Shown one piece after another: positions 41,696 through 51,468 of a stretch of DNA of 64,000 nucleotides. Origin of the DNA: Kitasatospora xanthocidica (lineage in GTDB: Bacteria; Actinomycetota; Actinomycetes; Streptomycetales; Streptomycetaceae); assembly GCF_014656195.1 (NCBI RefSeq), contig NZ_BNBY01000015.1:1-64000 (forward strand), read 5' to 3'. The position numbers were made by a program, and so were the translations under genes. Positions within the stretch are counted from its first letter, which is position 1; each line of letters starts with the position of its first letter. The notes beneath the pieces were generated by a model. That model was not told where the DNA came from. It was given only the letters and a program-made list of their open reading frames with translations, and did not search any database.

Positions 41696-42223
41696 ATGAA
41701 CCTGGTACGCCGCACGCTCGTCCCGGCCCTCGGCGCCGCGCTGCTGCTGGCCGTCGCCGCCCCGACCGCGAGCGCGGACTTCTACCCGCCGGGCTGGCCG
41801 CAGGGCCCGGTCCCCGAGATGGGGACGCTGGTCAACGCGAACAGCGGCAAGTGCCTGGAGGTCGCCGACTCCAGCACCGACAACGGCGCCGCCGTCCAGC
41901 AGTGGGACTGCGACGGCGGGGAGAACCAGCTCTGGGACTTCAACTCGGGGATCCCGGGGGCGATCGTCAACGTGCACAGCGGCAAGTGCCTGGACGCCAC
42001 CGGCGGGGCGGGCGATCCCATCCAGCAATGGGACTGCGACGGCGGGGACAACCAGTACTGGACGTGGACCCGCGACCGGCCCTGGGAGTCCTACGCGCTC
42101 CATGACGGCCGGTACCACCTCGCGCTGGACGTCCGCGCCTGGAGCACCGAGAACGGGGCCGAAACGGAGCTGTTCTCCTGGAACGACGGGGACAACCAGT
42201 CCTGGCGGGTGGTCCGGCCCTGA
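41696..42223 (+). CDS. secreted ricin-type beta-trefoil lectin
   Basis: 175 residues. Residues 1-27 are a Sec signal peptide ending near APTASA. The mature protein is one ricin B-like trefoil (~residues 42-175) with the repeated Q-x-W motif: QQWDCDG, NQLWDF, QQWDCDG, NQYWTW, NQSWRV. Cys pairs in SGKCLE/WDC repeats suggest disulfides in the first two lobes, while the third lobe lacks them. It should bind galactose- or xylose-containing glycans outside the cell. No catalytic domain is attached. Monocistronic. Confidence 0.9.
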   Translation: MNLVRRTLVPALGAALLLAVAAPTASADFYPPGWPQGPVPEMGTLVNANSGKCLEVADSSTDNGAAVQQWDCDGGENQLWDFNSGIPGAIVNVHSGKCLDATGGAGDPIQQWDCDGGDNQYWTWTRDRPWESYALHDGRYHLALDVRAWSTENGAETELFSWNDGDNQSWRVVRP

Positions 42224-42248
42224 CCGACGACGCCCCCGGTGCGGGCCC

Positions 42249-42899
42249 CTACGGCCGGCCCGGTACCAGCAGGGCCTCCGCGCCGACCGGGCGGTAGCCG
42301 GCCGCCTGGAAGGCGCGGACGCTGGGGGCGTTGCCGGGGGCCTGCTGGGCCCAGACGGCCGTGCCCGCGGGGAGCAGGTGGCGGGCGGCGGTGGCCAGGG
42401 CGCGTCCGAGGCCGCGGCCCTGGGCGTGCGGGTCGACCTCGACGGCGCACTCCCAGCGGCCGGCCACGCCCCGGCCGAGGACCAGCACGCCGCCGTCGGC
42501 GGTGAACACCCGGACGTCCTCGCGGTAGCGCAGCGCCCGGACCACCCGGGGGTGCTCGCGGTGCCGTGCCTCCGCCAGTGCCAGCGGCGGCTCACCCGGC
42601 AGCCGGTCGGCGACCGACAGCAGGTCGATGTTGTTGACGGTTCGTCCGGTGCGCGCGGCGAAGGCGGTCAGGAAGGGCGGGCAGAGCGGCGCGGACAGCG
42701 GGTCCCCCGGATCGGCGGCGAGCGTGTCGCGCACCCAGGCCGGGTCCTCGTCGGTGAAGACGACCGCGTGCGCGGCGAAGGCCACCACCCCGGCCTCCCG
42801 GGCGGACGGCTGCGCCACCACGGTGACCGACCCGTCGGCCGGCGGGAACACCCCGTCCGCCGCGTCCGCCAGGATCTCCGCCAGCTCCCGCACGCCCAT
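42249..42899 (-). CDS. GNAT-family acetyltransferase
   Basis: 216 residues from ATG 42899; GGAGGGGA upstream. The C-terminal half is a GNAT domain with the acetyl-CoA loop AVEVDPHAQGRGLGRALATA and the closing PSVRAFQAAGYRPVG strand. The N-terminal ~110 residues (VRELAEILADAADGVFPPAD onward) are an extra domain of the two-GNAT or DUF-plus-GNAT kind. Substrate unknown. It is convergent with the lectin gene. Confidence 0.8.
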   Translation of the reverse strand: MGVRELAEILADAADGVFPPADGSVTVVAQPSAREAGVVAFAAHAVVFTDEDPAWVRDTLAADPGDPLSAPLCPPFLTAFAARTGRTVNNIDLLSVADRLPGEPPLALAEARHREHPRVVRALRYREDVRVFTADGGVLVLGRGVAGRWECAVEVDPHAQGRGLGRALATAARHLLPAGTAVWAQQAPGNAPSVRAFQAAGYRPVGAEALLVPGRP

Positions 42900-42963
42900 C
42901 ACAGTCCCCTCCCGGTAGGTCTCCCCCCAGTTGATCACCGGCGGTCGCGGCGGGCCAGCCGTT

Positions 42964-43971
42964 TCACTTCTTCCGGGCCCGGCTGGGCTGCACCCTGGTG
43001 GGTTCGCCGGCGGCCTTGGGGTGGTCGGGCGGGTAGGGGAGTTCGCCGAGGCCCTCGTCGTGGAGCTGCTTGTCGTAGAGCTCCAGCAGGGCCTCCAGGC
43101 GGAAGGCCTGGCCGTCCATCCCGGCGTTGAGGTCGCCGAGTTCGGCGAAGCGGGCGGGGAGGGTGCGCAGGTCGAAGTCCTCGGGGGAGGCGTCGTCGAG
43201 TTCGTCCCAGCGCAGGGGGGCGGAGGCGGTGGCGCGGGGGCGGGCGCGCAGGGAGTAGGCGGAGGCGATGGTGCGGTCGCGGGCCATCTGGTTGTAGTCG
43301 ACGAAGATCCGTTCGCCGCGCTCCTCCTTCCACCAGGCGGTGGTGACCTGGCCGGGCATCCGCTGTTCCAGCACCCGACCGAGGGCGATCACCGCGTGCC
43401 GGCCGTCGGTGAAGGTCCACTCGGGCACCAGCGGCACGTACACGTGCAGGCCGCGCCCGCCGGAGGACTTGGGCCAGCCGCGCAGCCCGTACTCCTCCAG
43501 CAGGGCGCGCAGTTCGTGGGCGGCGCGGACGGCGTCGTGGAAGTCGGTGCCGGGCTGCGGGTCGAGGTCGATCCGCAGCTCGTCGATGTGGTCGGTGTCG
43601 GAGCGGCGCACCGGCCAGGGGTGGAAGGTGAGGCAGCCCAGGTTGGCGGCCCAGAGCACGGCGGCCGGCTCGGTGGGGCAGATCTCGTCGGCGGAGCGGC
43701 CGCTGGGGAAGGCGATCCGGGCGGTGGGCAGCCAGTCGGGCAGGCCCTTGGGGGCGCGCTTCTGGTAGAAGAACTCGCCGTCCACGCCGTCGGGGAAGCG
43801 CTGCAGGGTGGTGGGGCGGTCGCGCAGGCCGCGCAGCACCCCGTCGGCGACGGCCAGGTAGTACTGGGCGACGTCCAGCTTGGTGAAGCCGCGCTCGGGG
43901 TAGTACACCTTGTCCGGGTTCGACAGCCGGACGGTGCGCCCGGCGACTTCCAGTTCCACGGCTGAGCCCAT
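42964..43971 (-). CDS. LigD-type primase/polymerase domain protein (NHEJ)
   Basis: 335 residues from ATG 43971 (GTG at 43980 possible). A stand-alone archaeo-eukaryotic primase-type polymerase, as in the Pol domain of LigD. The catalytic metal-binding motif is DELRIDLDPQ, then SSGGRGLHVYVPL and VDYNQMARDRTIASAYSLRA. The N-terminal LSNPDKVYYPERGFTKLDVA is a family signature. It fills gaps with ribo- or deoxyribonucleotides at double-strand breaks. It is divergent from an ATP-dependent ligase gene, which suggests the two act together; no Ku gene is seen in the window. Confidence 0.92.
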   Translation of the reverse strand: MGSAVELEVAGRTVRLSNPDKVYYPERGFTKLDVAQYYLAVADGVLRGLRDRPTTLQRFPDGVDGEFFYQKRAPKGLPDWLPTARIAFPSGRSADEICPTEPAAVLWAANLGCLTFHPWPVRRSDTDHIDELRIDLDPQPGTDFHDAVRAAHELRALLEEYGLRGWPKSSGGRGLHVYVPLVPEWTFTDGRHAVIALGRVLEQRMPGQVTTAWWKEERGERIFVDYNQMARDRTIASAYSLRARPRATASAPLRWDELDDASPEDFDLRTLPARFAELGDLNAGMDGQAFRLEALLELYDKQLHDEGLGELPYPPDHPKAAGEPTRVQPSRARKK

Positions 43972-44037
43972 GTTTTTCACGCTAAGCGCCGGACGCCCGG
44001 CGCGCGCCCCGGGAGCATCGGGGCGAGGATCGGACGC

Positions 44038-45099
44038 ATGGACCTGCCCGTGATGCCACCGGTGGCGCCGATGCTCGCCAAGTCGGTGGCCGAGATCCCG
44101 CCCGGGATGCAGTACGAGGCCAAGTGGGACGGCTTCCGCACCATCGTGTTCCGCGACGGGGACGAGGTGGAGCTGGGCAGCCGCACCGGCAAGCCGCTGA
44201 CCAGGTACTTCCCCGAACTGGTGGAGGCGTTCCGGCGGGAGTTGCCGCCGCGCTGCGTGCTGGACGGCGAGGTGGTGATCGCCCGGGACGGGCGGCTGCG
44301 CTTCGAGGAGCTGCTGGAGCGGATCCACCCGGCGAAGAGCCGGGTGGCGCTGCTGGCCGAGCGGACCCCGGCGTCCTTCGTCGCCTTCGACCTGCTCGCC
44401 CTCGGTGACGACTCCCTGCTGGACGAGCCGCTGTCGGTGCGCCGTCCGGCCCTGGAGGCGGCGCTCGCCGGCGCCGCGGACCCGGTGTTCACCGCCCCGG
44501 CCGCCACCGACCGGGACCTCGCGCGGACCTGGTTCGCCGAGTTCGAGGGCGCCGGGCTGGACGGGGTGGTCGCCAAGCCGCTGGACCGGCCGTACCGGCC
44601 GGGGGAGCGGACCATGTTCAAGATCAAGCACGAGCGCACCGCCGACTGCGTGGTGGCCGGCTACCGCGAGCACAAGAGCGGCCCGGTGGTCGGCTCCCTC
44701 CTGCTGGGCATCAACGACGCCGACGGCAGGCTCCAGCACGTCGGCGTCTGCGCCGCCTTCTCGATGGCCCGCCGTCGCGAACTCGCCGAGGAACTGGCCC
44801 CGTTGCGGATGGACGACCTCGCCCGGCACCCCTGGGGAGGATGGGCGGACGAGGCCGCGCACGCCGAGGGCCGGCTGCCCGGCGCGGTGAGCCGCTGGAC
44901 CGGCGGCAAGGACCTCTCCTGGATCGCGCTGCGCCCCGAGCGGGTGGTCGAGGTGGCGTACGACCACATGGAGGGCACCCGGTTCCGGCACACCGCGCAG
45001 TTCCGCCGCTGGCGGCCGGACCGCGCGCCGGAGAGCTGCACCTACGAGCAGCTGGAGGAGCCGGTCTCGTACGACCTCGGCAAGGTGCTGGGGATCTGA
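44038..45099 (+). CDS. ligC: ATP-dependent DNA ligase (LigC type)
   Basis: 353 residues, ATG 44038. The nucleotidyl-transfer Lys29 lies in YEAKWDGFR (KxDG). VLDGEVVI, FDLLAL, GLDGVVAKPLD and FKIKHERTADCVV are motifs III, IIIa, IV and V. A C-terminal OB-fold follows (VVGSLLLGINDADGRLQHVG to RFRHTAQFRRW). The length fits the stand-alone LigC group rather than replicative NAD ligases. With the neighbouring LigD-Pol it forms a split end-joining module. Symbol given by family resemblance. Confidence 0.9.
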   Translation: MDLPVMPPVAPMLAKSVAEIPPGMQYEAKWDGFRTIVFRDGDEVELGSRTGKPLTRYFPELVEAFRRELPPRCVLDGEVVIARDGRLRFEELLERIHPAKSRVALLAERTPASFVAFDLLALGDDSLLDEPLSVRRPALEAALAGAADPVFTAPAATDRDLARTWFAEFEGAGLDGVVAKPLDRPYRPGERTMFKIKHERTADCVVAGYREHKSGPVVGSLLLGINDADGRLQHVGVCAAFSMARRRELAEELAPLRMDDLARHPWGGWADEAAHAEGRLPGAVSRWTGGKDLSWIALRPERVVEVAYDHMEGTRFRHTAQFRRWRPDRAPESCTYEQLEEPVSYDLGKVLGI

Positions 45100-45128
45100 C
45101 GGGCTGGCGGGGGCTGACGGCATGCGCG

Positions 45129-45159
45129 AGGCCCGACCCGGTGCGACCGGGTCGGGCCT
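45129..45159. terminator. bidirectional terminator
   Basis: AGGCCCGACCCGG and CCGGGTCGGGCCT, a perfect 13-bp stem with a 5-nt TGCGA loop, between the convergent ligase and serine-hydrolase genes. Confidence 0.85.
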
Positions 45160-45178
45160 GGCTGCCGCGTCCGTGCGA

Positions 45179-46558
45179 TCACGTCTTCACGGTGCTGGGG
45201 TTGTTGCTCGCCGGGACCGACGACGCGCCGCTCCTGGAGGCGCCGGCCGAGGGGGAGCCGGACGCCGGGGCCGAGGGCGAGGCGGTGGTGCTCTCCGCCG
45301 GGAGCGCGTAGACGTTGTTCGGCGAGATGATCTTGGTGATCTCGTTGGCGAACAGCGTGGACGGCTCCTCGCCCTGGGAGATCACGTCGGTGTTGAGCAG
45401 CAGCACCATGGTGGCCTGGGCGTCCGGCATGTACACCGCCACGCTCTCGTAGCCCGGCATCGAGCCGTTGTGGCCGATCCAGCCGCTGTTGTTGAACACC
45501 CCGAAGCCGTAGGTGACGCCCGGGTCGGGGGTCGGCAGGAGCTTCATCCGCTCGGCCTGGGTGGCCGGGCTGATGATGGCGCCGGTGGCCATGGTCTTCG
45601 CCCAGCTCTCCAGGTCGGCGAGGGTGGTGACGACGGCCCCGGCGGTCCACGCCCAGGACGGGTTCCAGTTGGTGGCGTCCTCGACCGACCCGGTGGGCGT
45701 CTGGTTGGTGTAGCCGTGGGGGTGCGGGTCGGGGAGGGACGAGTCGGTGGCGAAGCTGGTCTTGCCCAGGGAGGCGGGGGTGAACACCTGGTCCTTGAGG
45801 ACGTCGCCGGCCGACTGCCCGCCGACCTTCTCGATCAGCTTGCCCAGCAGGATGTAGTTGCTGTTGTTGTACTGGTACTTGGTGCCGGGCGGGAACACGG
45901 CGGGGTGCTTGTAGCCGTACGCGAGCAGCTGGTCCGGGGTGAACACGTGGTTCGGGTCGCCGATCAGCGTGTTCGCGAAGTCCTGGTCGGAGCTGTACGG
46001 GAACAGGCCGCTGCGCATCTCGCCGAGCTGGCGGACGGTGATCCCGTCGCCGCCGGGGACGCCGTCCACGTACGTGGAGATCGGGTCGTCCAGCTTGACC
46101 TTGCCCTGGTCCACCAGGCGCAGCACGGCGGTCGCGGTGTAGGTCTTGCTCTCGCTGCCGATGCGGGAGTACATCCCGGGGTCCATCGGCGCGTTGGTGG
46201 TCCTGTCGGCGACGCCGAAGGACTTCTGGTAGGTGCCGCTCGGGGTGATGATCCCGACCGAGATGCCGGGGACGCCGTTCTGGCTCAGCACCCGCTGGAT
46301 CGCGGTATCCAGCTTGGCGGTGACGGCGGGGGTCAGGGACACCACCGCGTTCGAGTAGGCGCTGCCCGAGCCGCCGGGGCTCGCGGACGGGCTGAGCGCG
46401 GCCGGTACGGCGGTGACCGCAGGGTCGGCGGCCTGCCGGGCGGTCGAATCGCCGGAGCAGGCGGAGGTGGCCAGCAGGCCGGCCAGGGCGAGGGCGGCCG
46501 CTGCGGCCGGCCGGGCGGAGCGGGGTGCGGCCGGGCGGGGCCTTCGGGTGTCGGTCAT
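45179..46558 (-). CDS. serine hydrolase lipoprotein (beta-lactamase / DD-carboxypeptidase family)
   Basis: 459 residues from ATG 46558. The lipobox LATSAC at ~residue 34 anchors it outside the membrane. The class C/penicillin-binding fold shows SESKTYTA (S-x-x-K nucleophile), YQYNNSNYILLG (Y-x-N) and GWIGHNGSMPGYES (H-x-G, replacing KTG). A ~45-residue Ser/Ala/Pro tail ends the protein. Such proteins are DD-peptidases or esterases of the R61 type. It is alone on the minus strand; the frame open upstream is not coding. Confidence 0.9.
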   Translation of the reverse strand: MTDTRRPRPAAPRSARPAAAAALALAGLLATSACSGDSTARQAADPAVTAVPAALSPSASPGGSGSAYSNAVVSLTPAVTAKLDTAIQRVLSQNGVPGISVGIITPSGTYQKSFGVADRTTNAPMDPGMYSRIGSESKTYTATAVLRLVDQGKVKLDDPISTYVDGVPGGDGITVRQLGEMRSGLFPYSSDQDFANTLIGDPNHVFTPDQLLAYGYKHPAVFPPGTKYQYNNSNYILLGKLIEKVGGQSAGDVLKDQVFTPASLGKTSFATDSSLPDPHPHGYTNQTPTGSVEDATNWNPSWAWTAGAVVTTLADLESWAKTMATGAIISPATQAERMKLLPTPDPGVTYGFGVFNNSGWIGHNGSMPGYESVAVYMPDAQATMVLLLNTDVISQGEEPSTLFANEITKIISPNNVYALPAESTTASPSAPASGSPSAGASRSGASSVPASNNPSTVKT

Positions 46559-47081
46559 GAAGTGGGACGCCTCTCTGCGGCGTAGCGGCGATGGGCCCGG
46601 GAGTGCTGCTCCACGGGGCCGCGGGGGAGCGTCGTCACCGTAAGCACCGGCCTCGAACGCCTGCGCGTCGGCCGCCGCCGGGCTGGCCCGAACGGATGCA
46701 AGCCCACCCGAGTGGCCGGTCCCGGCTGGCGACGCCCGTCGTCGGGGGCCCTCGTCTCGTCGGGGGCCCGTCCGCCGTCCACGGCCCGCATCCGCTGTCA
46801 AGTGCCCCCGTCCGGGCGCCGGTTGGTGTGACGGTGGCGGCCCCGCGCTCGGCCGAACGAGTGAGCACCGGCACGCCGCACCCGCCGCCGGGCGCTGCTC
46901 GGGCACGATCGTTTAGCCCAGCTGTGACCGCCCTTAAGAATTCCTCGATGGACCGCACCCGCCCTCACCAGGCAGATTTCTGCCTGCCCGGAGTGCGCCC
47001 GCCAGGAGCGGCCAGACCGGGCCGCCTCGGCCTGCCCGACCCTCGAAGGCCGTCCCACCCGCACGTCAGGAGCCGTCGCCC
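46559..47081. other. intergenic region upstream of tdh, with an 18-bp palindrome
   Basis: 523 bp with no convincing gene. CAGGCAGATTTCTGCCTG at 46970-46987 is a perfect palindrome with 8-bp arms, about 95 bp before tdh, and is the best regulatory candidate. CGTCGGGGGCCC is repeated directly near 46738-46770. AT-rich TTAAGAATTCC at 46935 could belong to a promoter. Confidence 0.5.
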
Positions 47082-48110
47082 GTGAAGGCACTCGTCAAGC
47101 AGAAGGCCGAGCCCGGCCTCTGGATGATCGACGTCCCGAAGCCCGAGATCGGCCCGGGCGAGGTGCTGATCAAGGTGCTGCGCACCGGCATCTGCGGCAC
47201 CGACCTGCACATCCGCAAGTGGGACGGCTGGGCGCAGCAGACCATCAAGACCCCGATGACGATCGGCCACGAGTTCGTCGGCGAGGTCGCCGAGCTCGGC
47301 GCCGGTGTCGCGGACATCGCGATCGGCGACCTGGTCAGCGGCGAGGGCCACCTGGTCTGCGGCAAGTGCCGCAACTGCCTGGCCGGCCGCCGCCACCTCT
47401 GCCGCAACACGATCGGCCTGGGCGTCAACCGCGACGGAGCCTTCGCCGAGTACGTGGCCCTGCCCGCCTCCAACGTCTGGGTGCACCGGGTGCCGGTCGA
47501 CCTGGACGTGGCCGCGATCTTCGACCCCTTCGGCAACGCCGTGCACACCGCGCTGTCCTTCCCGCTGGTCGGCGAGGACGTGCTGGTCACCGGCGCCGGC
47601 CCGATCGGCATCATGGCCGCCGCCGTCGCCAAGCACGCCGGCGCCCGCAACGTGATGATCACCGACGTCTCCCCGTACCGCCTGGAGCTGGCCCGCGAGG
47701 TCGGTGTGACGCTGGCGCTCAACGTGGCCGAGCACACCATCGAGGAGGGCCAGCAGAAGCTCGGCCTGCGCGAGGGCTTCGACGTCGGCCTGGAGATGTC
47801 CGGCCGCCCCGAGGCGATGCAGTCGATGATCGCCAACATGACGCACGGCGGCAAGATCGCCATGCTCGGCCTGCCGGCCGACGACTTCGCCGTCGACTGG
47901 GCGCGGATCGTCACCTCGATGATCACCATCAAGGGCATCTACGGCCGCGAGATGTTCGAGACCTGGTACGCGATGTCCGTGCTGCTGGAGGGCGGCCTGG
48001 ACCTCAGCCCGGTGATCACCGGCCGGTACGCCGCCGACGACTTCGAGGCCGCCTTCGACGCCGCCGCCGCGGGCAACTGCGGCAAGATCATCCTCGACTG
48101 GACCGCCTGA
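47082..48110 (+). CDS. tdh: L-threonine 3-dehydrogenase
   Basis: 342 residues, GTG 47082 after AGGAG. It oxidises threonine to 2-amino-3-ketobutyrate with NAD. Medium-chain alcohol dehydrogenase fold: catalytic zinc ligand in TGICGTDLHIRKWDGWA (Cys38) and TIGHEFVGEV (His/Glu); structural zinc cysteines in CGKCRNCLAGRRHLC; NAD-binding VTGAGPIGIMAAAVA and the Asp in MITDVSPYRLELA. FDPFGNAVHTAL is the Tdh signature. It is followed 30 bp later by kbl, the next enzyme of the pathway. Confidence 0.95.
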   Translation: MKALVKQKAEPGLWMIDVPKPEIGPGEVLIKVLRTGICGTDLHIRKWDGWAQQTIKTPMTIGHEFVGEVAELGAGVADIAIGDLVSGEGHLVCGKCRNCLAGRRHLCRNTIGLGVNRDGAFAEYVALPASNVWVHRVPVDLDVAAIFDPFGNAVHTALSFPLVGEDVLVTGAGPIGIMAAAVAKHAGARNVMITDVSPYRLELAREVGVTLALNVAEHTIEEGQQKLGLREGFDVGLEMSGRPEAMQSMIANMTHGGKIAMLGLPADDFAVDWARIVTSMITIKGIYGREMFETWYAMSVLLEGGLDLSPVITGRYAADDFEAAFDAAAAGNCGKIILDWTA

Positions 48111-48140
48111 GCCACCCCGCCGACGCAAAAGGAGCCTGTT

Positions 48141-49334
<1,194 letters not shown>

Positions 49335-49341
49335 CTCCCGC

Positions 49342-49405
49342 GGCCAGTGCGTCCCTCGGGCAGTGTGTCCATCGGGCACTGCGCCCGTCGGGCAGTGTGC
49401 CCATC
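49342..49405. repeat. four tandem 16-bp repeats
   Basis: Units at 49342-49357, 49358-49373, 49374-49389 and 49390-49405 follow GGGCAGTGYGYCCATC with a few changes each. They lie between the kbl stop and its terminator and do not continue an open gene. Confidence 0.85.
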
Positions 49406-49432
49406 GGGCCCGGCAGGGGCCCGCACGAACCG

Positions 49433-49472
49433 CCCGCGGGCCGGACCGCTCGGAACCGGTCCGGCCCGCGGG
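49433..49472. terminator. long terminator hairpin after tdh-kbl
   Basis: CCCGCGGGCCGGACCG (49433-49448) pairs perfectly with CGGTCCGGCCCGCGGG (49457-49472), a 16-bp stem with an 8-nt loop. Between here and 49635 I see no gene. Confidence 0.85.
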
Positions 49473-49635
49473 CTCATGAACCGCCGTGCGGCGGAGGCGC
49501 GTCGATGCCCCCCGCCGCACGGCCCCCAACCACCTGCCCCACCCTCCCGCCTCGGGGGCGGGAAGCCGGCCCCGCCGACGTCCCGCCCCCGTCGTGGTGT
49601 TCCGGGGTGCGCGGGTGCTGCTCGGGTTTCAGGCC

Positions 49636-51297
49636 TCAGCGGTCCTCGTCCTGGCCCTGGTCGTCGCCGTCGCCGTTCTCGTCGCCGTGGTGCCCGTCGG
49701 TCCTGGCGAAGACCTGGTAGCCCTCGCCCGCCGGGCCGGTGGTGCCGGCGACCAGGTTGCCGCTGGTCGAGCCGAAGACCACGGCGCGGCCGCGGGCGTC
49801 CACGGACGGGTCGATCGAGGAGCCGTTGCCGGACGAGCCGTCCGGCGCGGTGGCGACCCGCTCGGTGCGGCCGGTGCGCAGGTCCTGGCGGTAGACGTCC
49901 CAGCCCGGGTGCTGCGGGCCGGCCACCAGGTTGTCGGCGGCGGAGGAGAAGTAGATCCAGCGGTTGTCGGCGGTGATGCTGCCGTGGTCGGAGGTGCCGA
50001 CCGAGGCGGTGCCGGGCAGGCCGCCGCTGACCTTGGTCACGGTGCCCTTCCTGAGGTCCCGGACGTACAGCACCAGGTGGTACCGGTGGCCGTTGGTGGA
50101 GCCGCCGGGCTCGGGCAGGGCGTAGACCGCGCGCCGCCCGTCCGGGCTGATCGTGGCGTCGAAGCCGGCGGCGCCGAGCTTTCCGTCGAGGTCGAGGCTG
50201 GCGGCGGAGATGCGGCCGGACGCCACGTCGTAGGTGTAGTAGGTGCCGGTGGTGGGCCGGGACAGGTTCGCCTTGGCGGCGCCCTCCCGGAGGCTGCGGG
50301 GCAGGGCCCGGTCGGCGCCCGGGGCCTGCTCGACGTCGGTGGCGGCCGGGATCGCGGCGGCTGGGTTCGTCGCGGCCGGGTTCGTGGCGGCCGGGTTCGT
50401 CGCGGCCCGGGCGGAGGCGGCGGCCTCGGCGGCCGGGGCGGTGAGGGCCGGGGTCTGTTCGGCCGGCACCAGGTTGTCCGCGAAGGACGTGAAGCCGATG
50501 GTGCGGCCGTCCGCGCTGATCGTCGGGTTGAGTGACATGCTGTCGCCGGGCTTGCCGTCCACGCCGAGGGAGACCAGGCGGGTCTTCCCGGTCCAGCGGT
50601 CGGTCAGGTAGACGTTGTAGTCCCAGGTGTAGGGCCGGGCGAGCGAGGGGCCGTCGCCCTGGGGGCCGGGGGCGAGGCCGGGGACGAGGTCCGTCCGGGC
50701 GGACACGAAGGCCACGTAGCGGCCGTTCGCGCTGATCGAGGGCGCGTACGAGGCGTGGAACTTGTCGCTGTCGGTGGCGGCGGGCGCGCCGCTGACGAGT
50801 TCGGTGCGGCCGGTCCTGCGGTCGCGGAGGTACACCTCGGTGCGGCCCGGGACGGGCAGGCCGGGGACCACGTTCTCGGCATCGCTCTCGAAGGCGACGT
50901 AGCGGCCGTCGGCGTTGATCGCGACGTAGTCGGTGAAGCCGTTCAGCGCGGAGCCGTCGTCGGCCAGGTTGACCCGCTCGGTGCGGCCGGTGCGCAGGTC
51001 CCGGACGTAGGCGTCGCGGGCGCTTCCCGCGGGCTGGGACACCAGGTTGGTGGCCCAGGAGGTGAACAGCGCGTAGTGGCCGTCGGCGCTGACGCCCTTG
51101 CTCCAGGACTGGTTGTCGGGCAGCGCGCCGTTCAGCCCGGTGCTGACCCGGACGGTGTCGCGCGGCAGCGGCGCGGCCTGGACGGGTGCGGCGGTCACGG
51201 CCAGCACGGCGGCGGCTGCGAGCACGCTGCCGCCGGCGGCCGGCCACCGGTCGCGGATGGTGCGGGTGGTGCGGGTGGTGCGGGTGGTGCGAGACAT
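49636..51297 (-). CDS. secreted TolB-like beta-propeller protein (copy A)
   Basis: 553 residues, ATG 51297. The N-terminus begins with three RTT tripeptides from a 9-bp DNA repeat, then a signal peptide ending near APVQAAP. The mature part repeats blocks of the form ISADGRYVAFxSxAxNLVPG followed by VYLRDRRTGRTELVS, the WD40-like/PD40 repeat of TolB-type propellers (about seven blades). A NPAATNPAATNPAA insert and an acidic Asp/Gly/Glu tail are low-complexity. It is probably extracellular or wall-bound; binding partner unknown. It is a tandem paralogue of the gene at 51469-52854. Confidence 0.85.
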   Translation of the reverse strand: MSRTTRTTRTTRTIRDRWPAAGGSVLAAAAVLAVTAAPVQAAPLPRDTVRVSTGLNGALPDNQSWSKGVSADGHYALFTSWATNLVSQPAGSARDAYVRDLRTGRTERVNLADDGSALNGFTDYVAINADGRYVAFESDAENVVPGLPVPGRTEVYLRDRRTGRTELVSGAPAATDSDKFHASYAPSISANGRYVAFVSARTDLVPGLAPGPQGDGPSLARPYTWDYNVYLTDRWTGKTRLVSLGVDGKPGDSMSLNPTISADGRTIGFTSFADNLVPAEQTPALTAPAAEAAASARAATNPAATNPAATNPAAAIPAATDVEQAPGADRALPRSLREGAAKANLSRPTTGTYYTYDVASGRISAASLDLDGKLGAAGFDATISPDGRRAVYALPEPGGSTNGHRYHLVLYVRDLRKGTVTKVSGGLPGTASVGTSDHGSITADNRWIYFSSAADNLVAGPQHPGWDVYRQDLRTGRTERVATAPDGSSGNGSSIDPSVDARGRAVVFGSTSGNLVAGTTGPAGEGYQVFARTDGHHGDENGDGDDQGQDEDR

Positions 51298-51360
51298 GGG
51301 CGTTGCCCTCCCCTGTGATCGCCCCTGCCGCCGGGCTCCCTCCCGGCGACGGGCTCCAGC

Positions 51361-51430
51361 AGAGCCAATCGCCGGGAGGTCGCGCCGGTCAACGGCGGCG
51401 GGTGATCTCGGGTGGAAAAGTACGTCAACG
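51361..51430 (-). promoter_or_regulatory. duplicated promoter block, copy A
   Basis: This ~70-bp stretch, 64-133 bp upstream of propeller A, is clearly related to 52913-52982 upstream of propeller B. Shared pieces include GCCAAYCGCCGGGA, GGTCAACGG, GGTGATC and ACGTCAACGG/ACGTCACCGG. On the minus strand TTGACG can be a -35 box. The second copy keeps the spacing to its gene. Confidence 0.65.
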
Positions 51431-51468
51431 GACGTATTCCGTGCGGTTCTCCGTACGGAACCGGCGGC

